From JBKEDC01 sp047971925 (GTDB lineage Bacteria > Bacteroidota > Bacteroidia > Bacteroidales > Prolixibacteraceae): a stretch of DNA of 33,101 nucleotides. Below, piece by piece: positions 17,924 through 26,890 of this stretch. The stretch lies in assembly GCA_047971925.1 (NCBI GenBank), contig JBKEAC010000159.1:1-33101 (forward strand). The letters are read 5' to 3'. The position numbers were made by a program, and so were the translations under genes. Numbering within the stretch: position 1 is the first letter of the stretch; each line of letters begins with the position of its first letter. Under the pieces are notes generated by a model. That model was not told where the DNA came from and searched no databases. It saw only the letters and a program-made list of their open reading frames with translations.

Positions 17924-17970
17924 AAAAAAAACTATTCAGCATCTAATAAAAAATTGATACTGAATAGTTT
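17924..17970 (-). terminator. Terminator or attenuator after the PKD lipoprotein gene
   Basis: AAACTATTCAG (17929-17939) and CTGAATAGTTT (17960-17970) are a perfect 11-bp inverted repeat with a 20-nt loop. Read on the - strand, the stem is followed by about eight T (A run at 17924-17931). It lies 12 bp after the PKD gene stop and only about 32 bp before the next start, so partial readthrough is more plausible than complete termination. Confidence 0.72.
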
Positions 17971-17982
17971 ATTAAAAAGAGG

Positions 17983-18999
17983 CTATTCTGCAGCAGCTTC
18001 TAGATATTCGCCAACTTTAACAACAAGAGATTCTCCTGTGTTGCTCGGACAGATATCCATTACATTGTCGGTCCAGTTGTTTACAGCTGTTCTGAAGCTC
18101 ACCAAGAATTTCACTTCTTCAGCTATCTCGGTTGCGTAGATTGATTTGTCGGTAATTTTTGAAATGCTCAAAGCTTCATTGCCAACAAGAGTAGCTCCGG
18201 CATATGTCAAATCAATTTTCCATTCAAATTTAACCACATCGCCAAATACTTTTGAAGTCCAGTTTACTCCAACTCCATCTTTTGTCCAATCCCAACCGAT
18301 GATTCCTTTACCACTTTGATACTCAGCTCTCCATCCCCAAACAAAGAATCCTGCCACTTGGCGCATTACATCATAGCCCAATCTTCCGCCAGGCATTGTA
18401 TAGTCGAACACACCAATAGCCTCATTGTCGCCTTTGGCAGCGTTATTTCCGGTAGTTTCGTTGTTATCTAGGTCAATAAAGAAATTAATTCGTTGTTGAA
18501 ATAGAGAAGCATCGCCTTCCATATATACATAGATTGCTTTATCGGTAGCAGCAATTTTGATGTCGGTAAGCAGTCCTTTTTCAAAAGTAGCATCTGTTCT
18601 ACTCGGAATTGTTGCCCATTCATCATAGTTATCATCAATGGCAATGTTAATTTCTACTTTAGGCACAATGATTTCAACTGTCACTGTTTGCGTTTTTGAA
18701 TTCAACTTGTTGTTTTCGCCAATGGCTGTCAATGTAACCGAATAATCGCCCGAAGCAAGATAAGTGAATGTGGGATTTTCTGCACTTGAAACAGAGTTCT
18801 CTGTATCGCCAAATTCCCACTCATAAGAAGTTGCATTGGTTGAGCTGTTGGTGAAGCTTACCTTTCCGGTACCCTCTTCAACCACAAAGGTGAAATCTGC
18901 AACAGGGAGTACTTCAGGTGTTTCCCCTCCGTCATTTCCACAAGCTGTAGCTGCCAACATCACAGCTAGTGCGTAAAATAAGTTTTGAAATCTTTTCAT
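17983..18999 (-). CDS. PKD-domain surface glycan-binding lipoprotein (SusE/SGBP position)
   Basis: A 338-aa lipoprotein, counted from the ATG at 18999, which directly precedes a clear signal peptide with lipobox ATAC (C20); the frame is open 51 bp further upstream, but that extension would bury the signal. A PKD domain covers about 30-110 (PVADFTF, SYEWEFGD, PTFTYLASGDYSVTL). The remainder (about 115-335) starts IDDNYDEWATIP and resembles CBM9-like beta-sandwich modules found in exported carbohydrate-binding proteins. Its place directly after susD is where surface glycan-binding proteins usually lie. It probably helps capture the target glycan at the cell surface; no catalytic motif was seen. 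Confidence 0.85.
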   Translation of the reverse strand: MKRFQNLFYALAVMLAATACGNDGGETPEVLPVADFTFVVEEGTGKVSFTNSSTNATSYEWEFGDTENSVSSAENPTFTYLASGDYSVTLTAIGENNKLNSKTQTVTVEIIVPKVEINIAIDDNYDEWATIPSRTDATFEKGLLTDIKIAATDKAIYVYMEGDASLFQQRINFFIDLDNNETTGNNAAKGDNEAIGVFDYTMPGGRLGYDVMRQVAGFFVWGWRAEYQSGKGIIGWDWTKDGVGVNWTSKVFGDVVKFEWKIDLTYAGATLVGNEALSISKITDKSIYATEIAEEVKFLVSFRTAVNNWTDNVMDICPSNTGESLVVKVGEYLEAAAE

Positions 19000-19061
19000 T
19001 TTCGTAAATTTAATTAATTGTTTATAAACTAACGCCTGTTTTTCAGGCATGTAAATTGTGT

Positions 19062-20585
19062 TTAATATCCTTTATTTTGTTTCAACACGCCTTTGCTTTC
19101 CACAATTGCTTCATTTGGGATTGGATAGAGCACATGATGATCTTTAGCATTCTGTTGTGGATTTTTAGGACGAACAGCCCCCATTCTTTCTGGATCATTC
19201 GCATAGGAAATGAATTTCCCGTGTCGAATTAAGTCTTCGCGACGATTTCCTTCAAAATAAAGTTCAAATCCGCGTTCATCTAAAATATGGTCTCTGAGAG
19301 ATTCTCGATCTGGATAGTTGGCTAATGCGATTGGTTTATCGGGGGCAAAAGCACGTGCTCGAACTTGATTAATTAAATCAATTGAAGCCTGAGTTGGTCC
19401 ATCTATTTCATTGAGAGCCTCTGCCAATGCTAGCAATACATCAGCATAGCGATAAACCACATAGTCAACCCCTTGATTTACCCCTGTTCCTGCTGGGTCT
19501 TCCGAGTATTTCAATGGAATTGCACCATAAAGGGTTTGTCTTCCATCAACTTCTCTGTCTATAATGCTGGTATAGTAGCGCACAAGTAACTCTCTTCTTT
19601 TATCTTCGGGGTCAAAACGGTCGTAGAATTGCCACGGCACTTTATAGCCATTCCACCCTTCCACCGTATAGCCATTGGGTGATTTCCAATCGGAAGGCAA
19701 AACGTGAGCTCTAAAATTATTTGCCACTCCTTCGGGTGTTGGTTGGCAAACCAATGCAAAAATGATTTCCGCATTTTTCTCATTGTCAATCGACCAAATG
19801 CTCTCATAGCTTTCTTGCAAAGAATATACGCCTAATGCTATCAGTTCCTCTGCATATTTCTTCACATTTTCCCAATCTTTCTCATGCAAATACAATTTCA
19901 CAAGCCCCATCATGGCAGCACCTTTGGTCATTCTCCCAAATTCACTATCCGAATAGCTCGCGGGAAGTATATTCATTGCATCTTTCAAGTCCGACTCAAT
20001 CAGTCTAACCATTTCCTCGCTAGTTGGTCGGGGCTGATAGGTGTAATCATTGATATTCGCAGCATCTTCTTCCTTCGTGATAACAGAAACGGGGCCATAT
20101 AAATTATATAGGTCATACATAAAATAAGCTCTTGCCGCTTTGATTTCGGCAATGTATCTTTCTAACAAATAGGGGTCTAACTTATCGCCCACTTTGTGCA
20201 ATTGAGCTATTGCCGAAGTAGCTGTTGTTACCGCGGGAATAAAATCATAATACATTTTAGAAAAAGGGAATTCATCGGGTTGCCAATTGAAATTAAACGG
20301 ACTTCCCCAATAGCCACCCCAATGGCAGGTAAACTCATCGGTTCCGAGCAAGCTTGTTACCAATCGTGATTCATTTGCTGAGTTATATCTCGACCATTCA
20401 CCAGCTCTAAACTGATAGTAAACCGATGTTACCAGTGTTTTCGCATCTTGTTCTGTTCGTGGAAAGTTTTCTCCAGTCAATTTGTCATAGGCCTCTACTT
20501 CAAGCTGTCCTTCACAAGCTGAAAACAGGAACAATAGGGCAGAGAATATTATCGCATGAAATGTTTTTAAACTAAATCTTTTCAT
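19062..20585 (-). CDS. susD: SusD-like starch-binding-family outer-membrane lipoprotein
   Basis: The glycan-binding lid of a SusCD importer, 507 aa. Lipobox FSAC (C24), the N-terminal SusD region with the PRTEQDAKTLVTSVYYQFR motif, TPR-like helices in the middle (IAEIKAARAYFMYDLYNLYG) and the C-terminal RagB/SusD domain with VDYVVYRYADVLLALAEALNE and the closing LYPIPNEAIVESKGVLKQNKGY-type tail (given in part) are all present, so it looks complete. It starts 21 bp after the susC stop codon and is therefore co-transcribed. Ligand cannot be read from sequence; neighbouring sulfatase, GH20 and GH2 genes suggest a sulfated amino-sugar-containing glycan. Confidence 0.95.
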   Translation of the reverse strand: MKRFSLKTFHAIIFSALLFLFSACEGQLEVEAYDKLTGENFPRTEQDAKTLVTSVYYQFRAGEWSRYNSANESRLVTSLLGTDEFTCHWGGYWGSPFNFNWQPDEFPFSKMYYDFIPAVTTATSAIAQLHKVGDKLDPYLLERYIAEIKAARAYFMYDLYNLYGPVSVITKEEDAANINDYTYQPRPTSEEMVRLIESDLKDAMNILPASYSDSEFGRMTKGAAMMGLVKLYLHEKDWENVKKYAEELIALGVYSLQESYESIWSIDNEKNAEIIFALVCQPTPEGVANNFRAHVLPSDWKSPNGYTVEGWNGYKVPWQFYDRFDPEDKRRELLVRYYTSIIDREVDGRQTLYGAIPLKYSEDPAGTGVNQGVDYVVYRYADVLLALAEALNEIDGPTQASIDLINQVRARAFAPDKPIALANYPDRESLRDHILDERGFELYFEGNRREDLIRHGKFISYANDPERMGAVRPKNPQQNAKDHHVLYPIPNEAIVESKGVLKQNKGY

Positions 20586-20606
20586 ATGTTTTTCTTGTTT
20601 ATCCGA

Positions 20607-23600
20607 TTAAAAATTAACGTTTAGTCCGAATGAGAATGTCTTGGCGTTTGGATATGCACCAAGGCTATCAAATTCAGGGTCGATACCTGAATATTTTGTT
20701 GCCAACCATAGGTTTTGTGCATCAAAATACACTCTCACACCCAATTGGTTGTTGAAGATGTGTCGAGGAATTGAATAGCCCAAAGTGATATTCTTCAAGC
20801 GAATAAACGAGGCATCCTCAAGCAGGTAGTCGCTATTTCCTTGATATGGATTTGTGGCAATGCCTGGAGTTGTTGTACTTGGGTTGCTCGAAAGAAATAA
20901 GGTTGAAACATCGGTCATCATGTTCACATCGCCTGTTGGCAGGCGTTGCGCATCGAGCAAAAATTTGTTTTTATTTGCATTAAGTAGCACACGATCTCCC
21001 ATTCCGTAGAAGAATATATTCAAGTCGAAGCCTTTATATTCGAACGTGTTTCCAATTCCAAATGAAAATCCCGGATCGGTACTTCCTAAGAAAACTTTAT
21101 CGGCATCGTTTATTTTGCCATCGGGAGTTCCTGTTAACTGATGATTATTGTCAAAGCCATTCAAATCTTTATATATCAAGTTGCCAGGCAATTCATTTTC
21201 CATGTGAGCCACATCTTGACCAACTTGCACAACACCCTCAGTGATATATCCATATTTTGAGCGAATCGGGTCATTCACGCCCTGCCAAGGATCTAACACG
21301 ACATCAGGATTTCTTTCTTTCCACTTATCTTGATAGGTGGCAAAGTTCAAATCTGTTTTCCATTTAAATTCACGGTCGATATTCACGGTGTGTAAATCAA
21401 GTTCAATGCCACTTAATTGTGTTTTGCCAATATTGTCGGCCACACTTCTTATTTCGCTATAAATGGGTAAGGTTCTAAATGCCAACAAATCGCTAACGAC
21501 CTTGTTGTAGTATTCCACGCTACCCGAAATTCGGTCTCGGAAGAATCCATAGTCTAAGCCAACATTGAACTCGGTTGTTGTTTCCCACTTCAACTCGCTA
21601 TTGGGAAGCTGAATAATGTTTGAAGGAACCGCAATTGCATCGCCAAACATGAATGGAAAATTGGTTGGTCCATAATATGCTAAGGCTCTATCACCAATGC
21701 CACTATTCCCTGTTTGTCCATATGATAAGCGAAGCTTCAAGTTGCTTAAATAGTCGGTCGATGATAAGAAGTTTTCCTCTTTCAAGCGCCAAGCAACAGC
21801 TAGCGAAGGGAAGAACCCCCATTTATTACCTTCACCAAAGTTTGAAGAACCATCGCGACGCAAAGTGAAACTAGCAATGTATTTTTCTTTAAAATTATAA
21901 TTCAATCGGGTGAAATAAGAGGCCAACATGCTTTCACTTCGGTTTGATTTAACTGTAGGAATACCTTCAGCAGCACCCATGTTGTTATTCCCAAAGGCAT
22001 CGGTATAGAAATTGCTTGCTACAGCACTAAAACCGTCGTATAGGAACTCTTGATATTCATATCCAATAAGTGCACTAATATTGTGGTTTTCATGAAATGT
22101 GAAGTTGTAGTTTGCTGTCATGTTGAACAGCAAGTCCATGTTGTTTTGAAGTGCTTTTGTTGCTTTTCCGTTCACTGAAGCTCCATATAAGAAGCTTGTG
22201 GGTAGATAGCTATTTCTTAAACCCGATTTAGTGTCAACTCCAACACTAGTTCGCAATTGCAAGCCTTTAATTGGCTCATATTCCACGTAAGAATTGGCTA
22301 GCAAACGCTTTTGAATCGTATTGTCATCAATTTCTCTATAAGAAACGGGGTTTGGCAATGTTGCATCATTGGGGTTAATTGAATAATCGCCTGTTTCATC
22401 AAAAATGGGTATTAACGGGCTCATTTGCAATGCCGCCACCAACACTCCCGATGCTTGCCATTGCGATTCACCAAGTTGCACATTGCCATTGTCGATGTAT
22501 GAAGCAGTTGAAGAAACACCCACTTTTAGTTTATCGGTAATCTTATGGTCAAGATTCAAGCGTGAAGAGAAACGCAAGAAATCAGAATTTACAACTAGCC
22601 CTTCTTGGTTGAAGTAGTTAACCGAGAACAAAAAATTGGTTTTACTATTGCCACCCGAAATAGAAAGGTTAGCATCATTAACTTTTCCAATTCTTGTTAC
22701 TTCGTCCCACCAATCCGTTCCACTACCAGCTTCAGCAATCTCACGCTGAGTATATGCAGGTTTATAGCCGCTAAGGTCTTGTTGTAGTGGTCCAAATGGG
22801 TATTGGTTTGAAGAAATTAAATACATTTCCTTTCCCAAAATATTCGAATACTCCATGAATCCTTTTGCATCAAGCATATCATAATATCTATCAATCTGCT
22901 GCACTGAATTAGTATAAGAAAAATCGACATTTGTTCGTCCTTCCTTTCCTCTTTTTGTGGTAATCAATATAACCCCATTTGCAGCACGAGCCCCATAAAT
23001 TGCAGTCGATGCTGCATCTTTCAAAATTTCTATCGATTCAATGTCATTAGGGTTAATTGAGTTTAGCGGATTTCTACTTCCAACACTATAATCCCCTTCT
23101 GAGGGGTCAACGTTACTATTATTAACGGGGAAACCATCAATCACGTATAGCGGCTGATTTCCTGCTTTGTCGGATCCTGCTCCACGAATAACAATGTTAA
23201 CTCCACCACCAGGCTGAGCACTGCTTTGCGAAACCTGCATTCCCGCCGCTTTTCCCGATAGCATTCCGCTAACCGATGCATTGGCTGTTTTAGATAAATC
23301 TTCAGCTTTCACGCTCGCAATCGAACCAGTAACACTGCTTTTCTTAACCACTCCATAGCCCACAGCCACCACTTCGTCTAAGCCAATAGCACTCTCTTGC
23401 ATGGTGATGTTTACTTCTTTTTTTCCTGTAATAACAATCGTTTGAGTTTCCATCCCGATAAACGAAAAAACAAGAGCTTTCGATTCATCTTGAATAGTTA
23501 ACGAGTATTTTCCATCAGAGTCAGTAATCGCACCAATTGTTGTTCCTTTCACCATGACAGTAACGCCTGGTATAGGCACACCTTTTTTGTCTTTCACCGT

Positions 23601-24011
23601 ACCAGAAATAGTTTTTCGTTGTGATTGCTCTTGATTTGCATCAAACTGATTTGATAAAATCACATTCTCACCCTCAAACCGATAACTCACACCTCTACCT
23701 GCAAAAACCTGATCTAATACCTGCTGAATTGTCGCTCCATCAAGATTCACTGACACTCTACGATCAACATTTAAAAGGCGTTCATTGAAAAAAAATGTGT
23801 ACGGACTTTGATTTTCAATTTCTTTAAGCACATCTCTAACTGAAGTTTCAACCTCTCGTATTGTTACCTTTTCGTTTTGGGCAAATGCACGTATTGCAAA
23901 AACGTCGAACCCTGTAAAAAGCATCAGTAATAGCGTTAGTTTCACAATTTGAAGTTCTTTTCGCCATGTATTACCAACATGTTTTGAGACTAATCGTTCT
24001 TTCTTTTCCAT
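20607..24011 (-). CDS. susC: SusC-like TonB-dependent outer-membrane transporter with STN domain
   Basis: A 1134-aa TonB-dependent channel that imports oligosaccharides together with SusD. After the N-terminal signal (about 1-45, ending AFAQ) comes an STN domain (about 47-118; VRDVLKEIENQSPYTFFF), a carboxypeptidase-regulatory-like domain (about 133-210; ISGTVKDKKGVPIPGVTV), a plug domain (about 215-345; IEILKDAASTAIYGARAANG) and a beta-barrel ending in aromatic F (SFGLNVNF). The STN domain marks it as a signal transducer to the FecR anti-sigma factor encoded 47 bp upstream. The 37-residue leader before the hydrophobic part is long but common for STN-type SusC proteins. Domains are complete with no frameshift. 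Confidence 0.96.
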   Translation of the reverse strand: MEKKERLVSKHVGNTWRKELQIVKLTLLLMLFTGFDVFAIRAFAQNEKVTIREVETSVRDVLKEIENQSPYTFFFNERLLNVDRRVSVNLDGATIQQVLDQVFAGRGVSYRFEGENVILSNQFDANQEQSQRKTISGTVKDKKGVPIPGVTVMVKGTTIGAITDSDGKYSLTIQDESKALVFSFIGMETQTIVITGKKEVNITMQESAIGLDEVVAVGYGVVKKSSVTGSIASVKAEDLSKTANASVSGMLSGKAAGMQVSQSSAQPGGGVNIVIRGAGSDKAGNQPLYVIDGFPVNNSNVDPSEGDYSVGSRNPLNSINPNDIESIEILKDAASTAIYGARAANGVILITTKRGKEGRTNVDFSYTNSVQQIDRYYDMLDAKGFMEYSNILGKEMYLISSNQYPFGPLQQDLSGYKPAYTQREIAEAGSGTDWWDEVTRIGKVNDANLSISGGNSKTNFLFSVNYFNQEGLVVNSDFLRFSSRLNLDHKITDKLKVGVSSTASYIDNGNVQLGESQWQASGVLVAALQMSPLIPIFDETGDYSINPNDATLPNPVSYREIDDNTIQKRLLANSYVEYEPIKGLQLRTSVGVDTKSGLRNSYLPTSFLYGASVNGKATKALQNNMDLLFNMTANYNFTFHENHNISALIGYEYQEFLYDGFSAVASNFYTDAFGNNNMGAAEGIPTVKSNRSESMLASYFTRLNYNFKEKYIASFTLRRDGSSNFGEGNKWGFFPSLAVAWRLKEENFLSSTDYLSNLKLRLSYGQTGNSGIGDRALAYYGPTNFPFMFGDAIAVPSNIIQLPNSELKWETTTEFNVGLDYGFFRDRISGSVEYYNKVVSDLLAFRTLPIYSEIRSVADNIGKTQLSGIELDLHTVNIDREFKWKTDLNFATYQDKWKERNPDVVLDPWQGVNDPIRSKYGYITEGVVQVGQDVAHMENELPGNLIYKDLNGFDNNHQLTGTPDGKINDADKVFLGSTDPGFSFGIGNTFEYKGFDLNIFFYGMGDRVLLNANKNKFLLDAQRLPTGDVNMMTDVSTLFLSSNPSTTTPGIATNPYQGNSDYLLEDASFIRLKNITLGYSIPRHIFNNQLGVRVYFDAQNLWLATKYSGIDPEFDSLGAYPNAKTFSFGLNVNF

Positions 24012-24058
24012 AAATCATAAATTATAATTGTTTATCGCATTGAAACTTGTTAAGGTTT

Positions 24059-25072
24059 CTAATTCTCACATTTACTCAGTACACTTATGACCGTTTCTCT
24101 GTCGGGAAAATGTAGTTTTTCTTCAAATCTAATTGGAGTGGTCAGCTCAATATAACTTAGAATCTGATATAATTCTTTATCCTTAAAAGTCCCAGTAAAC
24201 GCATGATTCTTATCCACGCTTTTATCTACATCAAATGCCACATTATATCGACGACTCAGCTGGTTTAAAACGATAGAAAGCTGATCATTTCGGAAAATCA
24301 TTTTGCCTTCACGCCAAGCTGTGTATTTGTCGATGTTTGTTTGATCGAGCAGTACTGTCTTCTTTATAGCACAATTATACTGAAGACTCTGCCCTGGGGT
24401 TAGTGTAGATATATTTGCGCTTAGTATATCTTCATAGATATTCACTTTTCCTTCAACCAACGATGCCACAACCTCATCTTTATTGAGTTCAAGCACATTA
24501 AATGTTGTGCCAACAGCTTCTATTAAAATCCCATTGCATTTCACTAAGAATGGCTGATCGGGATTAGTCTTCACCTGAAAATATGCTTCTCCACTAAGTT
24601 CTACATTTCTTGTATTCCCCACAAAAACGGAAGGATACTTCAGCGTGCTTTTTCCATTAATTTCTACAATTGTGCTATCGGGGAGCATTATTTTTGAGCA
24701 AACACCATGAGGCGTTTTAACTTCATTCCAAACCACCGAGTTATAAGCTTTAACTCGCACACTATATTGATAGAATGCCAAGAGTATCAAAGGAAAAAAA
24801 AGTATGGCGGCCACACGCTGCCAAACAATCTTCAAGGGCTTTGTTTTGGTGTGCATTGAAATTCTCGTTTTAACTTGCGCTAATGCCTTTTGCCCATCTA
24901 TCGACTTCATAGATTGCAAACAATTACAGTCATGTGCAAGCTTTTTCAACGCGCTATATGTTAACCTCTGTTCTTCCGATTCAGACACCCATTCATCTAA
25001 TACTTGCTCATCTGCTTCCGATAAACTTCCATTGATTAATCGACCGATAATTTCATCTTCTACATATCTCAT
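24059..25072 (-). CDS. FecR-family anti-sigma factor
   Basis: A 337-aa inner-membrane regulator. Residues 1-80 form the cytoplasmic sigma-binding part, about 85-104 a single transmembrane helix (VAAILFFPLILLAFYQYSV), about 118-215 the FecR domain (VKTPHGVCSKIMLPDSTIVEINGKS split, then VELSGEAYFQVK, FNVL) and about 265-335 a DUF4974-like C-terminal domain that contacts the STN domain of SusC. It is the first gene of the SusCD operon and is divergent from xylB. Unusually, no ECF sigma gene lies directly upstream; the only ECF gene in the window is at 5467-6036. Without a local sigma gene, either that factor or one outside the window must be its partner. Confidence 0.93.
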   Translation of the reverse strand: MRYVEDEIIGRLINGSLSEADEQVLDEWVSESEEQRLTYSALKKLAHDCNCLQSMKSIDGQKALAQVKTRISMHTKTKPLKIVWQRVAAILFFPLILLAFYQYSVRVKAYNSVVWNEVKTPHGVCSKIMLPDSTIVEINGKSTLKYPSVFVGNTRNVELSGEAYFQVKTNPDQPFLVKCNGILIEAVGTTFNVLELNKDEVVASLVEGKVNIYEDILSANISTLTPGQSLQYNCAIKKTVLLDQTNIDKYTAWREGKMIFRNDQLSIVLNQLSRRYNVAFDVDKSVDKNHAFTGTFKDKELYQILSYIELTTPIRFEEKLHFPDRETVISVLSKCEN

Positions 25073-25255
25073 GAATTCACAATTTCTTTACCCTAAGACG
25101 ACCGACAATTTACATATACGCACTTTGCATGGATGTTTTTTTAAAGAAAAAGTTTTACACACAGCTTGAGATAAAGCCGTTATTAAAACTCAAATACGCA
25201 AACGGGGCGAAAGATTCAAATGTTTTATCAGCTGATTAACGAGATGGCAAACAAG

Positions 25256-25298
25256 AAAGCCTTTTCAATTCTTTCAAGGTAGTTGAAAGGGCTTTTTT
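25256..25298 (+). terminator. Intrinsic terminator with no upstream + strand gene
   Basis: AAGCCTTTTCAA (25257-25268) pairs with TTGAAAGGGCTT (25283-25294), 12 pairs with one G-U, extended by an outer A-T pair, with a 14-nt loop and six T (25293-25298). It lies before the xylB promoter, and the nearest gene to the left is on the - strand, so the transcript it ends is unknown. Confidence 0.75.
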
Positions 25299-25331
25299 GT
25301 TTGTTGCATTGTGAAAAAACAGTCGAAAAAT

Positions 25332-25361
25332 TTTGCGTTAATCAAAAGTTACGTACATTTG
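25332..25361 (+). promoter_or_regulatory. Bacteroidota-type promoter for xylB
   Basis: TTTG (25332-25335) and TACATTTG (25354-25361) match the -33 TTTG and -7 TAnnTTTG elements of the Bacteroidota primary sigma factor, with an 18-bp spacer (19-21 is usual). Transcription would start near 25368, giving a leader of about 27 nt before the xylB ATG. Confidence 0.75.
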
Positions 25362-25394
25362 CGGAACACAACAGAATAGTAAAAATTAAAATAG

Positions 25395-26882
25395 ATGTAT
25401 TTTTTAGGATTTGACATAGGTAGTTCATCGGTGAAAGTGGCATTAGTGGAAGGTGAAACAGGCAATTGCTTGGCTTCTGCATTCCATCCTAAGCAGGAGA
25501 TGAAAATGATTGCTCACCAATCGGGTTGGGCAGAACAAGACCCCGAACAATGGTGGCAAGCACTCAAAGTAGCTTTAGCAGAAGTGCTCAATGAAGCAAA
25601 AATTGACCAAGCCAAGATTGAAGCCATAGGTATTTCTTATCAAATGCATGGATTAGTGTGTGTGGATAAAAAGCAGCAAGTGCTTCGACCTTCAATTATT
25701 TGGTGCGATAGTAGAGCAACAACCATTGGCGAAAAAGCATTCCATGATTTAGGAGCTGAAAAATGTTTGAGCAACCTGCTGAACTCTCCAGGAAACTTCA
25801 CCGCATCAAAACTTAAATGGGTTAAAGATAACGAACCAGAGCTTTTCGCTAAGATTGATAAAATCATGCTTCCAGGCGATTACATTGCCATGCGTTTGAG
25901 TGGCGAAATTAAAACAACCATCGGAAACCTTTCAGAAGGTATGCTTTGGAATTTCAAAGAAAATGCTCCTGCTAAATTTTTAATCGATTACTATGGTTTT
26001 AATGAAAGCATCTTGCCCGAAATTGTCGATACTTTTACAGTTCAATCGACTCTTTCTCCCGAGGTAGCTAAAGAATTAAACCTACACTCAGCTATTAAAA
26101 TCAGCTACCGAGCAGGCGATCAACCAAACAATGCGCTTTCGCTCAATGTGCTCCAACCAGGAGAAATTGCAACTACTGCCGGAACATCGGGAGTAGTTTA
26201 TGGTGTGAGTGAAGAAGTGAAATATGACCCCCAATCGAGAGTAAACACATTTGCTCACGTTAATCACACAAAAGAAATCAATCGCTTAGGCGTGCTGCTT
26301 TGCATTAACGGGACTGGCATTCAGAACTCATGGCTGCGCAATCAGCTTCTTAATGGAAGTGTGAGTTATGAGCAAATGAATGAATTGGCATCGCAAGCCC
26401 CCATTGGTTCTGCAGGCTTATCAGTTCTTCCTTTTGGAAATGGGGCAGAGCGAGTTCTTGGCAACAGAAAAATAAACGCACACATGGCTGGCATTGATTT
26501 CAATCAACACAGCACAGCCCACATGTGTCGTGCCGTGCAAGAAGGCATTGTTTTCTCGTTCAAATATGGCATGGAAATCATGCAGGAAATAGGAATTGCT
26601 GCAAAAGTCATCAGAGCCGGTAAAGCGAACATGTTTTTAAGTCCTATTTTCCGCGAAACTCTTGCCGGAGTTTCAGAAACAACCATCGAACTATTCAACA
26701 CCGACGGAGCTGTTGGGGCTGCACGAGGAGCTGCATTGGGAACCAACTATTATGCTTCAGAAAAAGAAGCCTTTGAAGGATTGAAACAAGTGGATATTAC
26801 GGAGCCTGATTTAAAAAACAAACAAGCATATCTTGATGCTTATGAAAATTGGAAATCACAATTAAATAACAACTTAAAATAA
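25395..26882 (+). CDS. xylB: Xylulokinase (FGGY family)
   Basis: Phosphorylates D-xylulose to xylulose-5-phosphate, the second step of xylose catabolism in the cytoplasm. The 495-aa protein shows the N-terminal phosphate loop FDIGSSSVKVAL, the xylulokinase substrate motif YQMHG (M84, H85), the catalytic base D242 in YRAGDQPNNAL and the ATP-binding TTAGTSG and later GAARGAALG motifs, so it appears active. It has its own promoter just upstream and is followed after 8 bp by xylA. The substrate motif and the operon distinguish it from other FGGY kinases. Confidence 0.95.
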   Translation: MYFLGFDIGSSSVKVALVEGETGNCLASAFHPKQEMKMIAHQSGWAEQDPEQWWQALKVALAEVLNEAKIDQAKIEAIGISYQMHGLVCVDKKQQVLRPSIIWCDSRATTIGEKAFHDLGAEKCLSNLLNSPGNFTASKLKWVKDNEPELFAKIDKIMLPGDYIAMRLSGEIKTTIGNLSEGMLWNFKENAPAKFLIDYYGFNESILPEIVDTFTVQSTLSPEVAKELNLHSAIKISYRAGDQPNNALSLNVLQPGEIATTAGTSGVVYGVSEEVKYDPQSRVNTFAHVNHTKEINRLGVLLCINGTGIQNSWLRNQLLNGSVSYEQMNELASQAPIGSAGLSVLPFGNGAERVLGNRKINAHMAGIDFNQHSTAHMCRAVQEGIVFSFKYGMEIMQEIGIAAKVIRAGKANMFLSPIFRETLAGVSETTIELFNTDGAVGAARGAALGTNYYASEKEAFEGLKQVDITEPDLKNKQAYLDAYENWKSQLNNNLK

Positions 26883-26890
26883 AAATAATC

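Larger units (their letters stand above)
25073..25394. other. Divergent FecR / xylB intergenic region
   Basis: This 322-bp region should hold both the FecR-SusCD promoter (- strand) and the xylB promoter (+ strand). A + strand terminator and the xylB promoter are annotated separately. ATCAGCTGAT (25227-25236) is a perfect 10-bp palindrome that could bind a regulator. No clear housekeeping -7 box was found for FecR, which might be expected if an ECF sigma drives it. Confidence 0.5.

Noticed and set aside
19000..19050. Longer start for the PKD lipoprotein
   Set aside because: It adds 17 residues in front of a clear lipoprotein signal peptide beginning MKRFQ.
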